Positions 24,247 through 32,862 of a stretch of DNA of 64,000 nucleotides are shown here, in pieces. Position numbers and translations under genes: made by a program. The DNA lies in the NCBI RefSeq assembly GCF_036002945.1, contig NZ_CP108529.1, positions 4,583,001-4,647,000 on the forward strand. Direction: 5' to 3'. The DNA comes from Streptomyces sp. NBC_01224. GTDB taxonomy: Bacteria > Actinomycetota > Actinomycetes > Streptomycetales > Streptomycetaceae. Each line of letters opens with the position of its first letter. The stretch's first letter is position 1. Below the pieces are notes generated by a model. It was given only the letters and a program-made list of their open reading frames with translations. It searched no databases and was not told the DNA's origin.

Positions 24247-26532
24247 GTGGCCGAGGCGGCAGACATTCAGGGGATCGGTCCCTCTCCTGCCCGCCGGTGG
24301 CTGCGGCGCACAGCCTCCTTGATCATCGGGGCGCCGCTCGTCGCAGCTCTGCTGGCCGGACCGGCCGCACCCGCCGCACAGGCCGGCGGGACCGCCAAGG
24401 CCCCGACCGGCTCCGAAACAGTCAGTGTGTCCCTGAACACCGTCACTCCGAGCGCGCCGGTGAAGGGGGACACCCTGACCGTCTCCGGCACCGTGACCAA
24501 CAGGGGCAAGGACACGATCACGCAGGCGAAGGTCGATCTGCGAGTCGGTCCGAGGCTCTTCAGCAGGACGTCGATCGACACCGCTGCCAAGCGCACCGGG
24601 TACGTCCCCGGCAGCGACCCCGCCCCGCTCGGCGGCAAGTACACGGTGAAGTTCGCGAAGCTCTCTTCCGGAATAAGCCAGGACTTCACGCTGTCCGTCC
24701 CGGTCGGCAAACTGGGGCTCGGCGACGACGGCGTCTACCAGCTCGGCGTCTCGCTGTCGGGGCAGACCTCCCGGGCCCCGTACGGGGTTCTGGGAATCCA
24801 GCGCACCTTCCTGCCCTGGCAGGAAGAGGAGCGTGACTCCAAGACGAAGGTCACCTATCTCTGGCCGCTCATCGCATCGCCCCATGTCACTGCAGAGACC
24901 GGCTCCGACGATCAGCAGACGCCTGTGTTCGCGGACGACGACCTGGCCGCCGAACTCGCTCCGGGCGGACGCCTCGAACAGTTGGTCTCGCTGGGCAGCC
25001 AGCTGTCCGTGACATGGGTCATCGACCCGGATCTGCTGGCCAGCGTCGATGCGATGGCGAGGAATTACCGCGTCAAGTCCGGTGACACCACTGTCGCCGG
25101 GAAGAACCAGGCCGTCGCCAAGAAGTGGCTCACCTCGCTGGAGGCCGCGGTCTCGGACGGCAAGGTCATCGCGCTGCCGTTCGCCGACCCTGATCTGGCG
25201 TCCATCGCACACCGCGGCAAGAACGTGTCGGGCACCCTCAGCCACCTGCAGACCGCCACGGAGGTGGCCGGGACAACGGTGCAGACCATCCTTCATGTGA
25301 AGCCGTCGACCGACTTCGCCTGGCCCGTCGACGGAGCGATCGACCCGTCGATCGTCGACGTCGCCACCTCGGCCGGCGCCCACAACGTGATCGCCCGCAG
25401 CGACAGCCTTCAGGAGACCGGCGGCCTGTCGTACACGCCCACCGCGGCCCGGCCGATCGGTGGCGGCACGACCGCGGTGGTCTCCGACGCCCGGCTCTCC
25501 ACGGCCTTCCAGGGCGATATGTCGAAGGCGGGGAACTCCACCCTCGCCGTGCAGAAATTCCTCGCTCTGACCCTCGCTCTGACCCAGCAGGACACCGAAG
25601 CGGAGCGGAGCATCGTCGTCGCACCGCAGCGGATGCCGACTGTCGCCCAGGCCCAGTCGATGGCCGACGCCCTGCACGCCCTCGACGACGAACGCTGGAC
25701 AGAACCCCTCGGGCTCGTGGACGCGGCCGAGGCGAAGCCCGACACGGACGCGACGACCAGCGTCCCCGGATCGTCCCAGTACCCGAAGAGGCTCCGCAGC
25801 CAGGAGCTGCCCACCCAGGCGTTCCAGGACATCAAGTCCACCCAGGTCTCGCTCAACAACTTCCAGGTCATCCTCACCCATCCCGAGCGGGTGGTGACTC
25901 CCTTCGGCAACGCGGTCAACCGCTCCATGTCGACGTCATGGCGTGGCAAGCCGCTGGAGGCCCAGCAGTACCGGGACTCGGTACGCACCTATCTGCAGGG
26001 CCTCATCAACGAGGTCCAGCTCATCTCGAAGTCGGACGTCACCCTGTCCGGCCGCAGCGCCACAATCCCGGTGACCGTGCAGAACAGACTGTTGCAGGGC
26101 GTGGACCATCTGGTCCTCCGGCTCAAGTCGGAGAACGCGACCCGGCTCAAGCTGAACAACGGCGGGGCCGTGGCTGAGCAGCCGATCCGGATCGCCGGTG
26201 GCCACAGCCAGTCCGTGAAATTCGACGCCGCGGCCAACGTCAATGGCCAAGTGCAGATGACCGCACAGCTCTACACCGAGGACGGCACACCGTACGGCGG
26301 AGAGATGACCTTCACCGTGAAGGTCTCCGAGCTCACCCCGACCGTGCTGCTGGTGATCGCCGGTGGGCTGCTCCTTCTGGTCCTCGCGGGCATCAGGATG
26401 TACACCCACCGCAAGCGCGCCAACGCGGGCGGGGACAACGGCGGCGAACCCGAGCAGCCGAGTGACCCGGCCCCGGACACCGGTCCGGAAAACGGGGAGC
26501 CGTCGGGCTCGGGTGAGAAAGTGGAACGTTGA
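24247..26532 (+). CDS. DUF6049-type surface protein, N-terminal signal and C-terminal membrane anchor
   Basis: 761 residues. The N-terminal hydrophobic segment (about 23-48, ASLIIGAPLVAALLAG ... AQAG) looks like a signal peptide. A large extracytoplasmic part begins with a CARDB-like beta sandwich (NTVTPSAPVKGDTLTVSGTV), and one membrane segment lies at about 698-718 (VLLVIAGGLLLLVLAGIRM) with a short charged cytoplasmic tail. It starts at GTG 24247. It is 49 bp upstream of murJ on the same strand, an order conserved in actinobacteria. A role around lipid II flipping or wall assembly is inferred from context only. Confidence 0.85.
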   Translation: MAEAADIQGIGPSPARRWLRRTASLIIGAPLVAALLAGPAAPAAQAGGTAKAPTGSETVSVSLNTVTPSAPVKGDTLTVSGTVTNRGKDTITQAKVDLRVGPRLFSRTSIDTAAKRTGYVPGSDPAPLGGKYTVKFAKLSSGISQDFTLSVPVGKLGLGDDGVYQLGVSLSGQTSRAPYGVLGIQRTFLPWQEEERDSKTKVTYLWPLIASPHVTAETGSDDQQTPVFADDDLAAELAPGGRLEQLVSLGSQLSVTWVIDPDLLASVDAMARNYRVKSGDTTVAGKNQAVAKKWLTSLEAAVSDGKVIALPFADPDLASIAHRGKNVSGTLSHLQTATEVAGTTVQTILHVKPSTDFAWPVDGAIDPSIVDVATSAGAHNVIARSDSLQETGGLSYTPTAARPIGGGTTAVVSDARLSTAFQGDMSKAGNSTLAVQKFLALTLALTQQDTEAERSIVVAPQRMPTVAQAQSMADALHALDDERWTEPLGLVDAAEAKPDTDATTSVPGSSQYPKRLRSQELPTQAFQDIKSTQVSLNNFQVILTHPERVVTPFGNAVNRSMSTSWRGKPLEAQQYRDSVRTYLQGLINEVQLISKSDVTLSGRSATIPVTVQNRLLQGVDHLVLRLKSENATRLKLNNGGAVAEQPIRIAGGHSQSVKFDAAANVNGQVQMTAQLYTEDGTPYGGEMTFTVKVSELTPTVLLVIAGGLLLLVLAGIRMYTHRKRANAGGDNGGEPEQPSDPAPDTGPENGEPSGSGEKVER

Positions 26533-26581
26533 GCGATGTCTGTCGTGGCCTGTCGGCCGGGGACGATGAGGTGGGGTTTCG

Positions 26582-28741
26582 ATGAACGCGCCGTACGACG
26601 GTGACCGCGGTCAGGGGGCGGACGGAGCCGGGTCTTCCGGCGGGCCCCCGATGCCGCCCGGACCGGGCCAGGTTCCTCCGACGCCCGATCCATACCTGCA
26701 GACCGCGTACGACCACGATCCCTACCGGTCCCAGGATCTGTCCGTCCAGGACCCGGTGACCGAGGCGCTGTACGACCGCGCCGCGCACCCGCCGCCACCC
26801 CCTGGCACCTACCAGCAGCCCCAGCCGCTCTACCAGCAGCCGCCCGCGGCGCAGTACGCACCTGATCCGCGTATCTGGGCGCAGACCCCGCCGCCCGAGC
26901 CCGACGGCCCGTCGCGATACCTGCCGTACGGCGACGACCCGGCGACCACCCAGTTCGTCGGGGTGGACGATCTCGTCAGCCAGGCGTCCCAGGGCCACGA
27001 GCAGCCGGATGCCTTCGCGCACCTGTTCCGGGACCAGGAAGGCCCGGCAGGATCCTCCCCCGCTCCCGCGGAACCCGAACCGGCCCCGGCGCCCGCACCG
27101 CCCAAGTCCGGCGGCCGGGCCTCCGGCCTGCTGAAGTCCAGTGCGGTGATGGCGGCCGGCACGCTCGTATCCCGGCTCACCGGATTCGTCCGCAGCCTCG
27201 TGATCACCGCCGCGCTCGGTGCGGCACTGCTCGGCGACAGCTTCACCATCGCGTACACACTGCCGACGATGATCTATATCCTCACCGTCGGTGGCGGGCT
27301 GAACTCGGTCTTCGTTCCCCAGCTCGTGCGATCCATGAAGGACGACGAGGACGGCGGCGAGGCCTACGCCAACCGGCTGCTGACTCTCGTGATGGTCGCG
27401 CTCGGTGTGATCGTCGCGCTCGCGGTGTTCGCCGCTCCGTGGCTGATCCACATGATGTCGCCCACGATCGCCAGGGACACGGCCGCCAACAGCGTCGCCG
27501 TGACCTTCGCCCGCTACTGCCTGCCGACCATCTTCTTCATGGGCGTGCATGTCGTGATGGGCCAGATCCTCAACGCCCGCGGCAGGTTCGGCGCGATGAT
27601 GTGGACCCCGGTCCTCAACAACATCGTCATGATCTTCACGTTCGGCATGTTCATCTGGGTCTACGGCACCTCCGCCGAATCCCAGATGGGGGTTCAGACC
27701 ATCCCGCCGGAGGGCGTCCGGCTGCTGGGCATCGGCACGCTGCTCGGTCTGGTCGTCCAGGCCCTGGCCATGGTCCCGTATCTGCGTGAGGCCGGCTTCC
27801 GTTTCCGCCCGCGCTTCGACTGGAAGGGACATGGGCTCGGCAAGACGGTCAAGCTGGCCAAGTGGACCGTCCTGTTCGTCCTGGCCAATCAGGCGGGTGT
27901 GATCGTCGTCACTCAGCTCGCGACCTCGGCGGGCAAACTGTCCGGCAAGGACGGCACAGGCTTCCTCGCGTACTCCAACGCCCAGCTCATCTGGGGCATG
28001 CCGCAGGCGATCATCACCGTGTCGGTCATGGCGGCCCTGCTGCCCCGCATCTCCCGCGCCGCCCACGACGACGACCCGGGCGCTGTCCGCGACGACATCT
28101 CTCAGGGACTGCGGAACTCGGCCGTGGCGATCGTGCCGGTGGCCTTCATGTTCCTTGCCCTCGGCCTGCCGATGTGCACCCTCTTGTACGCCTCCGCAGG
28201 CACTGAAGCCGCCCGCTCCATGGGCTTCATCCTCATGGCATTCGGTCTCGGCCTGATCCCGTACTCCGTGCAGTACGTGGTGCTGCGAGGCTTCTACGCC
28301 TACGAGGACACCCGGACGCCCTTCTACAACACGGTCATCGTCGCCGCGGTCAACGCGGCCGCCTCGGCCCTCTGCTACGTGGTTCTGCCGGCCCAGTGGG
28401 CCGTGGTCGGCATGGCTGCCTCGTACGGACTCGCCTACGCCGTCGGCGTGGGCATCGCCTGGCGGCGGCTGCGCAACCGACTGGGCGGCGATCTGGACGG
28501 CGCCCACGTCGTACGCACCTATGCCCGTCTGTGCCTGGCCGCCATCCCGGCAGCGGTACTCGGAGGCGGCGTCGGCTTCGCTGTTCTCCTGGGCCTCGGC
28601 GAAGGCGCCTTCGGGTCACTCGTCGCGCTGATCTGCGGTGGGGCCGTTCTGCTGGGCGTCTTCTTCGTCGCCGCCAAACGGATGCGGATCGAAGAGATCA
28701 ACGGCATGGTCGGCATGGTCCGCGGGCGGCTCGGGCGCTGA
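26582..28741 (+). CDS. murJ: Lipid II flippase MurJ (MviN)
   Basis: 719 residues. Residues 1-180 are a Pro/Gln/Asp-rich cytoplasmic region (PPPPPGTYQQPQPLYQQ); from about 184 there are about 14 membrane segments starting KSSAVMAAGTLVSRLTGFVRSL, the MurJ signature. It moves the undecaprenyl-linked peptidoglycan precursor across the membrane. The core is normal in length; the long tail is common in actinobacteria. The pseudokinase-like gene lies 127 bp downstream; in Mycobacterium this domain is fused to MurJ. Confidence 0.95.
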   Translation: MNAPYDGDRGQGADGAGSSGGPPMPPGPGQVPPTPDPYLQTAYDHDPYRSQDLSVQDPVTEALYDRAAHPPPPPGTYQQPQPLYQQPPAAQYAPDPRIWAQTPPPEPDGPSRYLPYGDDPATTQFVGVDDLVSQASQGHEQPDAFAHLFRDQEGPAGSSPAPAEPEPAPAPAPPKSGGRASGLLKSSAVMAAGTLVSRLTGFVRSLVITAALGAALLGDSFTIAYTLPTMIYILTVGGGLNSVFVPQLVRSMKDDEDGGEAYANRLLTLVMVALGVIVALAVFAAPWLIHMMSPTIARDTAANSVAVTFARYCLPTIFFMGVHVVMGQILNARGRFGAMMWTPVLNNIVMIFTFGMFIWVYGTSAESQMGVQTIPPEGVRLLGIGTLLGLVVQALAMVPYLREAGFRFRPRFDWKGHGLGKTVKLAKWTVLFVLANQAGVIVVTQLATSAGKLSGKDGTGFLAYSNAQLIWGMPQAIITVSVMAALLPRISRAAHDDDPGAVRDDISQGLRNSAVAIVPVAFMFLALGLPMCTLLYASAGTEAARSMGFILMAFGLGLIPYSVQYVVLRGFYAYEDTRTPFYNTVIVAAVNAAASALCYVVLPAQWAVVGMAASYGLAYAVGVGIAWRRLRNRLGGDLDGAHVVRTYARLCLAAIPAAVLGGGVGFAVLLGLGEGAFGSLVALICGGAVLLGVFFVAAKRMRIEEINGMVGMVRGRLGR

Positions 28742-28868
28742 GGATCACCGGCCGCACAACCATCACCGCCCTTTGCGTGTCGTGCATAGCGCCGGAGTGT
28801 GGGCACAATTGGCGTGACTGTGCAGAGCTGGCTGGCATCGCGCAACGGATGGGGAGGCAGGAACGACG

Positions 28869-30584
28869 GTGGCGGAACGTAGCACGGCTGCCGTCGACGT
28901 GGCCGACAACAGCGGTGATGAACCGCTGGCCGCCAAGGCGGACGAGGCCACGACCGACGGGACGGCAGAAGCTCAGGACACAACGGGCACAAAGCCGCAG
29001 GACACGGACGGTGAGCGCATCAGTATCGAGGCCACCCTGCCGACCCCGGATCTGCACAGCGGGCACAAACTCGCCAGACGCTACCGGCTCGAAGAGTGCG
29101 TCACCCGTCTGGACGGATTCAGCAGCTGGCGCGCTGTCGACGAGAAACTGCGCCGCGCGGTGGGCGTGCATCTGCTCCCCGCCGACCACCCCCGAGCCCG
29201 CTCCGTGCTGGCCGCAGCCCGCTCCTCCGCTCTGCTCGGCGACCCGCGCTTCGTGCAGGTACTCGACGCGGTGGAGGAGGACGACCTCGTCTATGTCGTC
29301 CATGAATGGCTTCCCGACGCCACCGAGCTCACTTCTCTGCTGGCCGCAGGGCCGATGGACGCGCACGACGCGTACCAGCTCGTCAGCCAGGTTTCCCAGG
29401 CCATGGCAGCCGCACATCGAGAAGGTCTCGCACATCTGAGGCTGACCCCGGGCGCGGTGCTGCGGAGCTCGACCGGGCAGTACCGGATCCGCGGCCTCGC
29501 GGTGAACGCCGCCCTGCGGGGCATCACCAGCGACGGCCCGCAGCGCGCGGACACCGAGGCCATCGGCGCCCTGCTCTATGCCGCCCTGACCCAGCGCTGG
29601 CCGTACGAGACCGATGCCTACGGCCTGTCCGGGCTTCCCAAGGGAGTGGGGCTGATCGCCCCCGACCAGGTTCGGGCCGGTGTTCACCGCGGTCTTTCCG
29701 AGCTCGCCATGCGCGCACTCGCCAACGACGGTGCCACTGCCTCCCGGCAGGAGCAGCCGTGCACCACCCCGGACGAGCTGGCCAAGGCCGTTGCCGCGAC
29801 GCCCCGCATCCGCCCTCCGGAGCCCGCCTTCACAGCGCCTCCCGAGTACCAGCGCACGACCTACCAGCAGGGTTCGTACGGGCGTCCGCCGACCGGTCCC
29901 ATCGCCGCACCGCCCACGGTCGTCGTGCCCCCGGCACCGCTCCAGAGCCGCACCGGCAAGGCCCTCAAGTGGGCCGTTTCCGCATTGCTGATCGCGGCCC
30001 TGGGCCTCGGCAGCTGGCAGCTCGCCGAGACGCTGCTCGACAACGACCCGAGTGACCCCGGCAGCACACAGACCAACCCGAAAAACGGTGACGACGGCAA
30101 GAAGGAGCCCACGGGCCAACTGCTCACGGTCAAGGACGCGGTCGAGTACTTTCCGGATGGAAAGGCACAGCACCCCGACGACGTCCACCTGACGTATGAC
30201 GGCGACAGCGCGACGTACTGGCGGTCCAAGAGCTTCATAGACGGCCCCAAATTGGCTCCCTTCAAACAGGGCGTCGGCATCGTGTATGAACTCCATTCTG
30301 CTCAGTTCATTTCGTCAGCCTCCGTAGGACTTCAATTCGGTGGCGATCACACCACCGCCTCGCTCTACGCGGCCGACTCTCTCAACTCATCAACGCCGCT
30401 CACGTCGATGAAGAAAATCGCAACGACCGAGACGATCGGCACAGAAGCGAAACTGCAAACGAAGAGCCCGGTAAAGACCCGGTTCGTTCTCGTATGGATT
30501 ACCGACATGCCGAAGTCACCCGCCGATCGCTACAGTGGAGCAGGCTACAAACAAGCCATCACCGATGTTAAATTCATGGGCTGA
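28869..30584 (+). CDS. MurJ-associated pseudokinase with extracellular jelly-roll-like domain
   Basis: 571 residues: an acidic N-terminal tail (1-60), a protein-kinase-like domain (about 67-315), a Pro-rich linker, one membrane segment (about 368-386) and an extracellular C-terminal domain resembling discoidin/F5-8C modules (YDGDSATYWRSKSF). The kinase motifs are lost: the VAIK place reads VGVHLL, HRD reads HLRLTPG, and DFG reads IRGLA. In Mycobacterium tuberculosis the MurJ homologue MviN carries the same kind of pseudokinase, phosphorylated by PknB and bound by FhaA. Here it is separate. It starts at GTG 28869. The last 110 or so codons use more A/T at third positions than the rest. Confidence 0.85.
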   Translation: MAERSTAAVDVADNSGDEPLAAKADEATTDGTAEAQDTTGTKPQDTDGERISIEATLPTPDLHSGHKLARRYRLEECVTRLDGFSSWRAVDEKLRRAVGVHLLPADHPRARSVLAAARSSALLGDPRFVQVLDAVEEDDLVYVVHEWLPDATELTSLLAAGPMDAHDAYQLVSQVSQAMAAAHREGLAHLRLTPGAVLRSSTGQYRIRGLAVNAALRGITSDGPQRADTEAIGALLYAALTQRWPYETDAYGLSGLPKGVGLIAPDQVRAGVHRGLSELAMRALANDGATASRQEQPCTTPDELAKAVAATPRIRPPEPAFTAPPEYQRTTYQQGSYGRPPTGPIAAPPTVVVPPAPLQSRTGKALKWAVSALLIAALGLGSWQLAETLLDNDPSDPGSTQTNPKNGDDGKKEPTGQLLTVKDAVEYFPDGKAQHPDDVHLTYDGDSATYWRSKSFIDGPKLAPFKQGVGIVYELHSAQFISSASVGLQFGGDHTTASLYAADSLNSSTPLTSMKKIATTETIGTEAKLQTKSPVKTRFVLVWITDMPKSPADRYSGAGYKQAITDVKFMG

Positions 30585-30718
30585 CTACCTGCTCGCGGGT
30601 CATCACCCCTGTTCACCGATGCCGCACATTCTCCATAAACTCAAACCTCGAGCGGGCAACGCCACAATCGCCTCAGCCCCCAGAAACACACGGTGTCGCC
30701 ATAACTCATCCGCAAGAG

Positions 30719-30905
30719 ATGATCTACCTCGGAGAAACGAGCAAAACGCATCCCAGGGCGTTCTCCGAGAGACCGGAGGCGGTAACGGTCACAGCGAAGA
30801 TGAGGCCGATCGTGTCGGTGAGGATGCCCCGCTTCCTGCCGACGATCTTCTTCCCGGCGTCTGCTCCCTGGCTGGCCAGGGGCACGTTGAGTCGGTCCAG
30901 ACCGA
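30719..30905 (-). pseudogene. IS5-type DDE transposase remnant
   Basis: On the minus strand a run of about 60 codons reads GLDRLNVPLASQGADAGKK, then IVGRKRGILTDTIGLIFAV, and so on to a TAG at the 30719 end. This matches the GxDAxKKxxGRKRxIxVDxxGL block that starts the catalytic core of IS5-family transposases. Both ends are missing, so it is a fragment. Confidence 0.7.
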
Positions 30906-30995
30906 TGCGCTCGCCGGGGAAGCCGCGACAAGGGCGCTGGCAACGGCCGATATCGCTACTGAAGCAGTGACAAGTGCCTTACGGACAAGAAGCAT
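30906..30995 (-). pseudogene. Orphan signal-peptide coding fragment fused to the IS remnant
   Basis: An ATG at 30995 opens 30 codons (MLLVRKALVTASVAISAVAS then ALVAASPASA) with a basic start, hydrophobic core and A-x-A end, like the secretion signal of small Streptomyces surface proteins. It runs out of frame into the IS5-type remnant, so the mature part is gone. No good ribosome binding site is seen. Confidence 0.35.
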
Positions 30996-31117
30996 TGACT
31001 GCCCATTTCAAGATCGTTTTCGGCGCTCATCAGCGTACACCCGAGTGTGGACAGGCCCCATGATGCCGTCCCGTTTCCATGCTCGTACCCGCGTCCACCC
31101 CGGGTGAGCGAACGCGG

Positions 31118-31158
31118 GGAGGTGTGTCAGAGCGGCCGAAGGGAGCGGTCTTGAAAAC
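31118..31158 (+). pseudogene. 5' half of a tRNA-Ser (UGA anticodon)
   Basis: From 31118, GGAGGTGTGTCAGAGCGGCC and the following AAGGGAGCGGTCTTGAAAAC read as the acceptor, D-arm and anticodon 5' stem and loop (TGA) of tRNA-Ser. The 3' stem reads ACGTCG where pairing needs ACCG, and no variable arm, T-arm or 3' acceptor strand follows; instead comes IS-flanking sequence. It is a truncated copy, not a working gene. Confidence 0.65.
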
Positions 31159-31177
31159 GTCGTTGCGGCGGCGTCAC

Positions 31178-31187
31178 TGTTTAGCCT
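31178..31187. repeat. Target-site duplication, left copy
   Basis: TGTTTAGCCT directly abuts the left end of the IS4-family element. It matches TGTTCAGCCT at 32583-32592 in 9 of 10 positions. Confidence 0.75.
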
Positions 31188-32582
31188 CAATACCAGTGAC
31201 TTAAGGGATCGGGTCCCAGCTTCGTGGGACCTTCGTTGGTGGGTTGATTAAGGCTCTGCGCCAGTGCGGGGCGATGGCGACGACCTTGGCCGGGCTCCGG
31301 GCGGGTTGAGGAGGGTATCGGTGTTCGTCGCTTTTGACGCCGAAGCCGGACATCTTGCGTTTGATGGCGCGGGGGTTGAAGCGTCTGCGGCGGGCGGGCA
31401 GCAGGTGTCGGGTATCTCCTGCAGGCTTTCGGCGAGGGCTGTGGCCAGGCGGTCAGGGGGAAGAGGCCGCCTGCGCGGTGACCTGGCGGCGGGCGAGGCG
31501 GAGGCTGCGGGTGAAAAAGATCCGGTCGGCGTCGAGTTGGGCGGCGTCCGCGGTGTCGTGCATCAGGCTGCGAATGGTGTAGTGGACCAGCAGGTGGCCC
31601 CAGACTTCCTGCTCGACGCCGTCGGGCGAGCGGGAGCGCAGGACCTGGGCGGGACCGCGCTGGTGGGTCTTCAGCTCGTCCAGCGTGGTCTCGATCTCCC
31701 ACCGCTCGTGGTAGAGGGCGGCCTCGGGGTCGAGGTTCGTGGTGATCAGCTGGTAGGGGACATCCTGTTCGGGAAAGCCTGTGCCGTGAAGTGTGTACTC
31801 GACGACCCGCACGGGCGTGGGGTCGGCGCGCTTACGGTCCTTCGCGACGACGATCTCCAACAAGTAAGAGCTGTCGGGAAGTTCCTCGCGCGCCGGCAGG
31901 GTCTGATGCGAGCGAATCCGCCACAGCAGGTCCGCGCCGCCGGCCGAGCCCGCCCGCCACAGCTCCACCCCGGTGAACCCACGGTTGACCAGCAACAGAT
32001 CCCCCTCGCCGAGATGACCGAACAGCCCACGAGCCAGGGCCGGTTCGGAGGACGACAGCGGCCCCAGGGCGGCGGTGATGGCGTGGGTGCCACACTCGGG
32101 CCAGCGCCACCATCCGCACCTGCGGATACGCGCACCGCTCGGTGCGACGGGTCTTCGGCCGCCCGAAGTGCGCGGCGTTCTGCTCGCTGCACGGCACATC
32201 GAAGACCGTGCCGTCGATCGCCACCAGCTACCACCGCCCATACCGGGCACCTCGGGTCTCCTCGGTCGCCAACGGCCGGGCAACCTCGGCGAACAGCGCC
32301 TTCAAAGGCTCCGGCTCCAGCTTCACCCGCGCCCGCGAGATCGCCGCCGTACTCGGCACCTGCCACGAGCCCGACCAGCGCTTCGCCCAGGTCAGACCCT
32401 GCATGAGCAGCCGCGCGACCTCCTCATGGTCCTGCCCCGAGAACAGGCACATCGCCAGCACGAAATAGACCACCACCCGCGGCGCCAGCAGCCGAGTGCG
32501 CAGGCCAGAACGGCCGCACTCAGCGACCACCCGGTCCACCAGCTCGGGCGAAAACGTGCCTGTCAGCAGTCAGTTGGTATTG
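31188..32582 (-). mobile_element. IS4-family insertion sequence, 1395 bp, inactive
   Basis: The left end CAATACCAGTGAC (31188-31200) and the complement of the right end, GTCAGTTGGTATTG (32569-32582), form terminal inverted repeats with one gap. Both ends abut a 10-bp imperfect target duplication. The single transposase fills the element and is read on the minus strand, but is broken. It separates the murJ-pseudokinase block from sigM. Confidence 0.8.
31201..32566 (-). pseudogene. IS4-family transposase, multiply disrupted
   Basis: The N-terminal part (LTGTFSPELVDRVVAECG ... TEETRGARYGRW) is followed by an in-frame TAG at 32225-32227, then VAIDGTVFDVPCSEQN with the first catalytic Asp. An extra C near 32098 shifts the frame before CGTHAITAALGPL. 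The second catalytic block reads LLLVNRGFTG, with Asn where Asp is expected. The Y-R-E-K block YHERWEIETTLDELKTH is intact. More shifts occur near 31465 and 31410; the tail PRAIKRKMSGFGVKSDEHRY and the stop at 31201 remain. One nonsense change, several frameshifts and one lost catalytic residue make it non-functional. Confidence 0.85.
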
Positions 32583-32592
32583 TGTTCAGCCT
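32583..32592. repeat. Target-site duplication, right copy
   Basis: TGTTCAGCCT follows the right end of the IS4-family element and pairs with the left copy at 31178-31187. Confidence 0.75.
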
Positions 32593-32710
32593 CGGTATCG
32601 GCACCGACTTCCACACCCACAACCTCGACCCGGGCCGCAAGAGCCGCGACCTCGCCCGCCGACTCAAGGCCCTCGGCCACGGCGTCACCCTCATCCCGGC
32701 AGCCGCCTGA
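32583..32710 (+). pseudogene. C-terminal fragment of an unidentified transposase-like ORF, split by the IS
   Basis: After the IS, the plus strand reads FSLGIGTDFHTHNLDPGRKS then RDLARRLKALGHGVTLIPAAA to a stop at 32708-32710. If the IS is removed at its target duplication, the frame continues leftward into 31150-31187 (LENVVAAASLFSLGIGTDF). The tail resembles C termini of some Streptomyces transposases, but I cannot name the family. Confidence 0.4.
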
Positions 32711-32765
32711 CAGCACACGCCACCGGGGGCTACTTGGCCATGCCCACCTGACCATGGAGTTTTCC

Positions 32766-32794
32766 GATCAGGGGCACTTTCCGCTTTCCTGATC
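32766..32794. terminator. Inverted repeat upstream of sigM
   Basis: GATCAGG (32766-32772) and CCTGATC (32788-32794) are separated by 15 bases. It may be a weak terminator or the end of a lost mobile element. The remaining 68 bases to sigM are relatively AT-rich (TTAAGGTTACTTTTAGG) and should hold the sigM promoter. Confidence 0.35.
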
Positions 32795-32862
32795 AAGCCT
32801 TGGACGACCCACTTCGCGAAAGCCCGAGGTTAAGGTTACTTTTAGGCATTTAGGGGTATCGC

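Larger units (their letters stand above)
30585..31117. other. Decayed intergenic insertion zone
   Basis: No intact gene is seen between the pseudokinase and the tRNA-Ser fragment. The stretch contains an IS5-type transposase remnant (30719-30905), an orphan signal-peptide coding piece (30906-30995), and unassigned sequence on both sides. Confidence 0.6.

Noticed and set aside
24064..25881. Upstream extension of the CCA-adding enzyme frame across the DUF6049 gene
   Set aside because: The conserved protein starts at 24063; the extension is antisense to a real gene.
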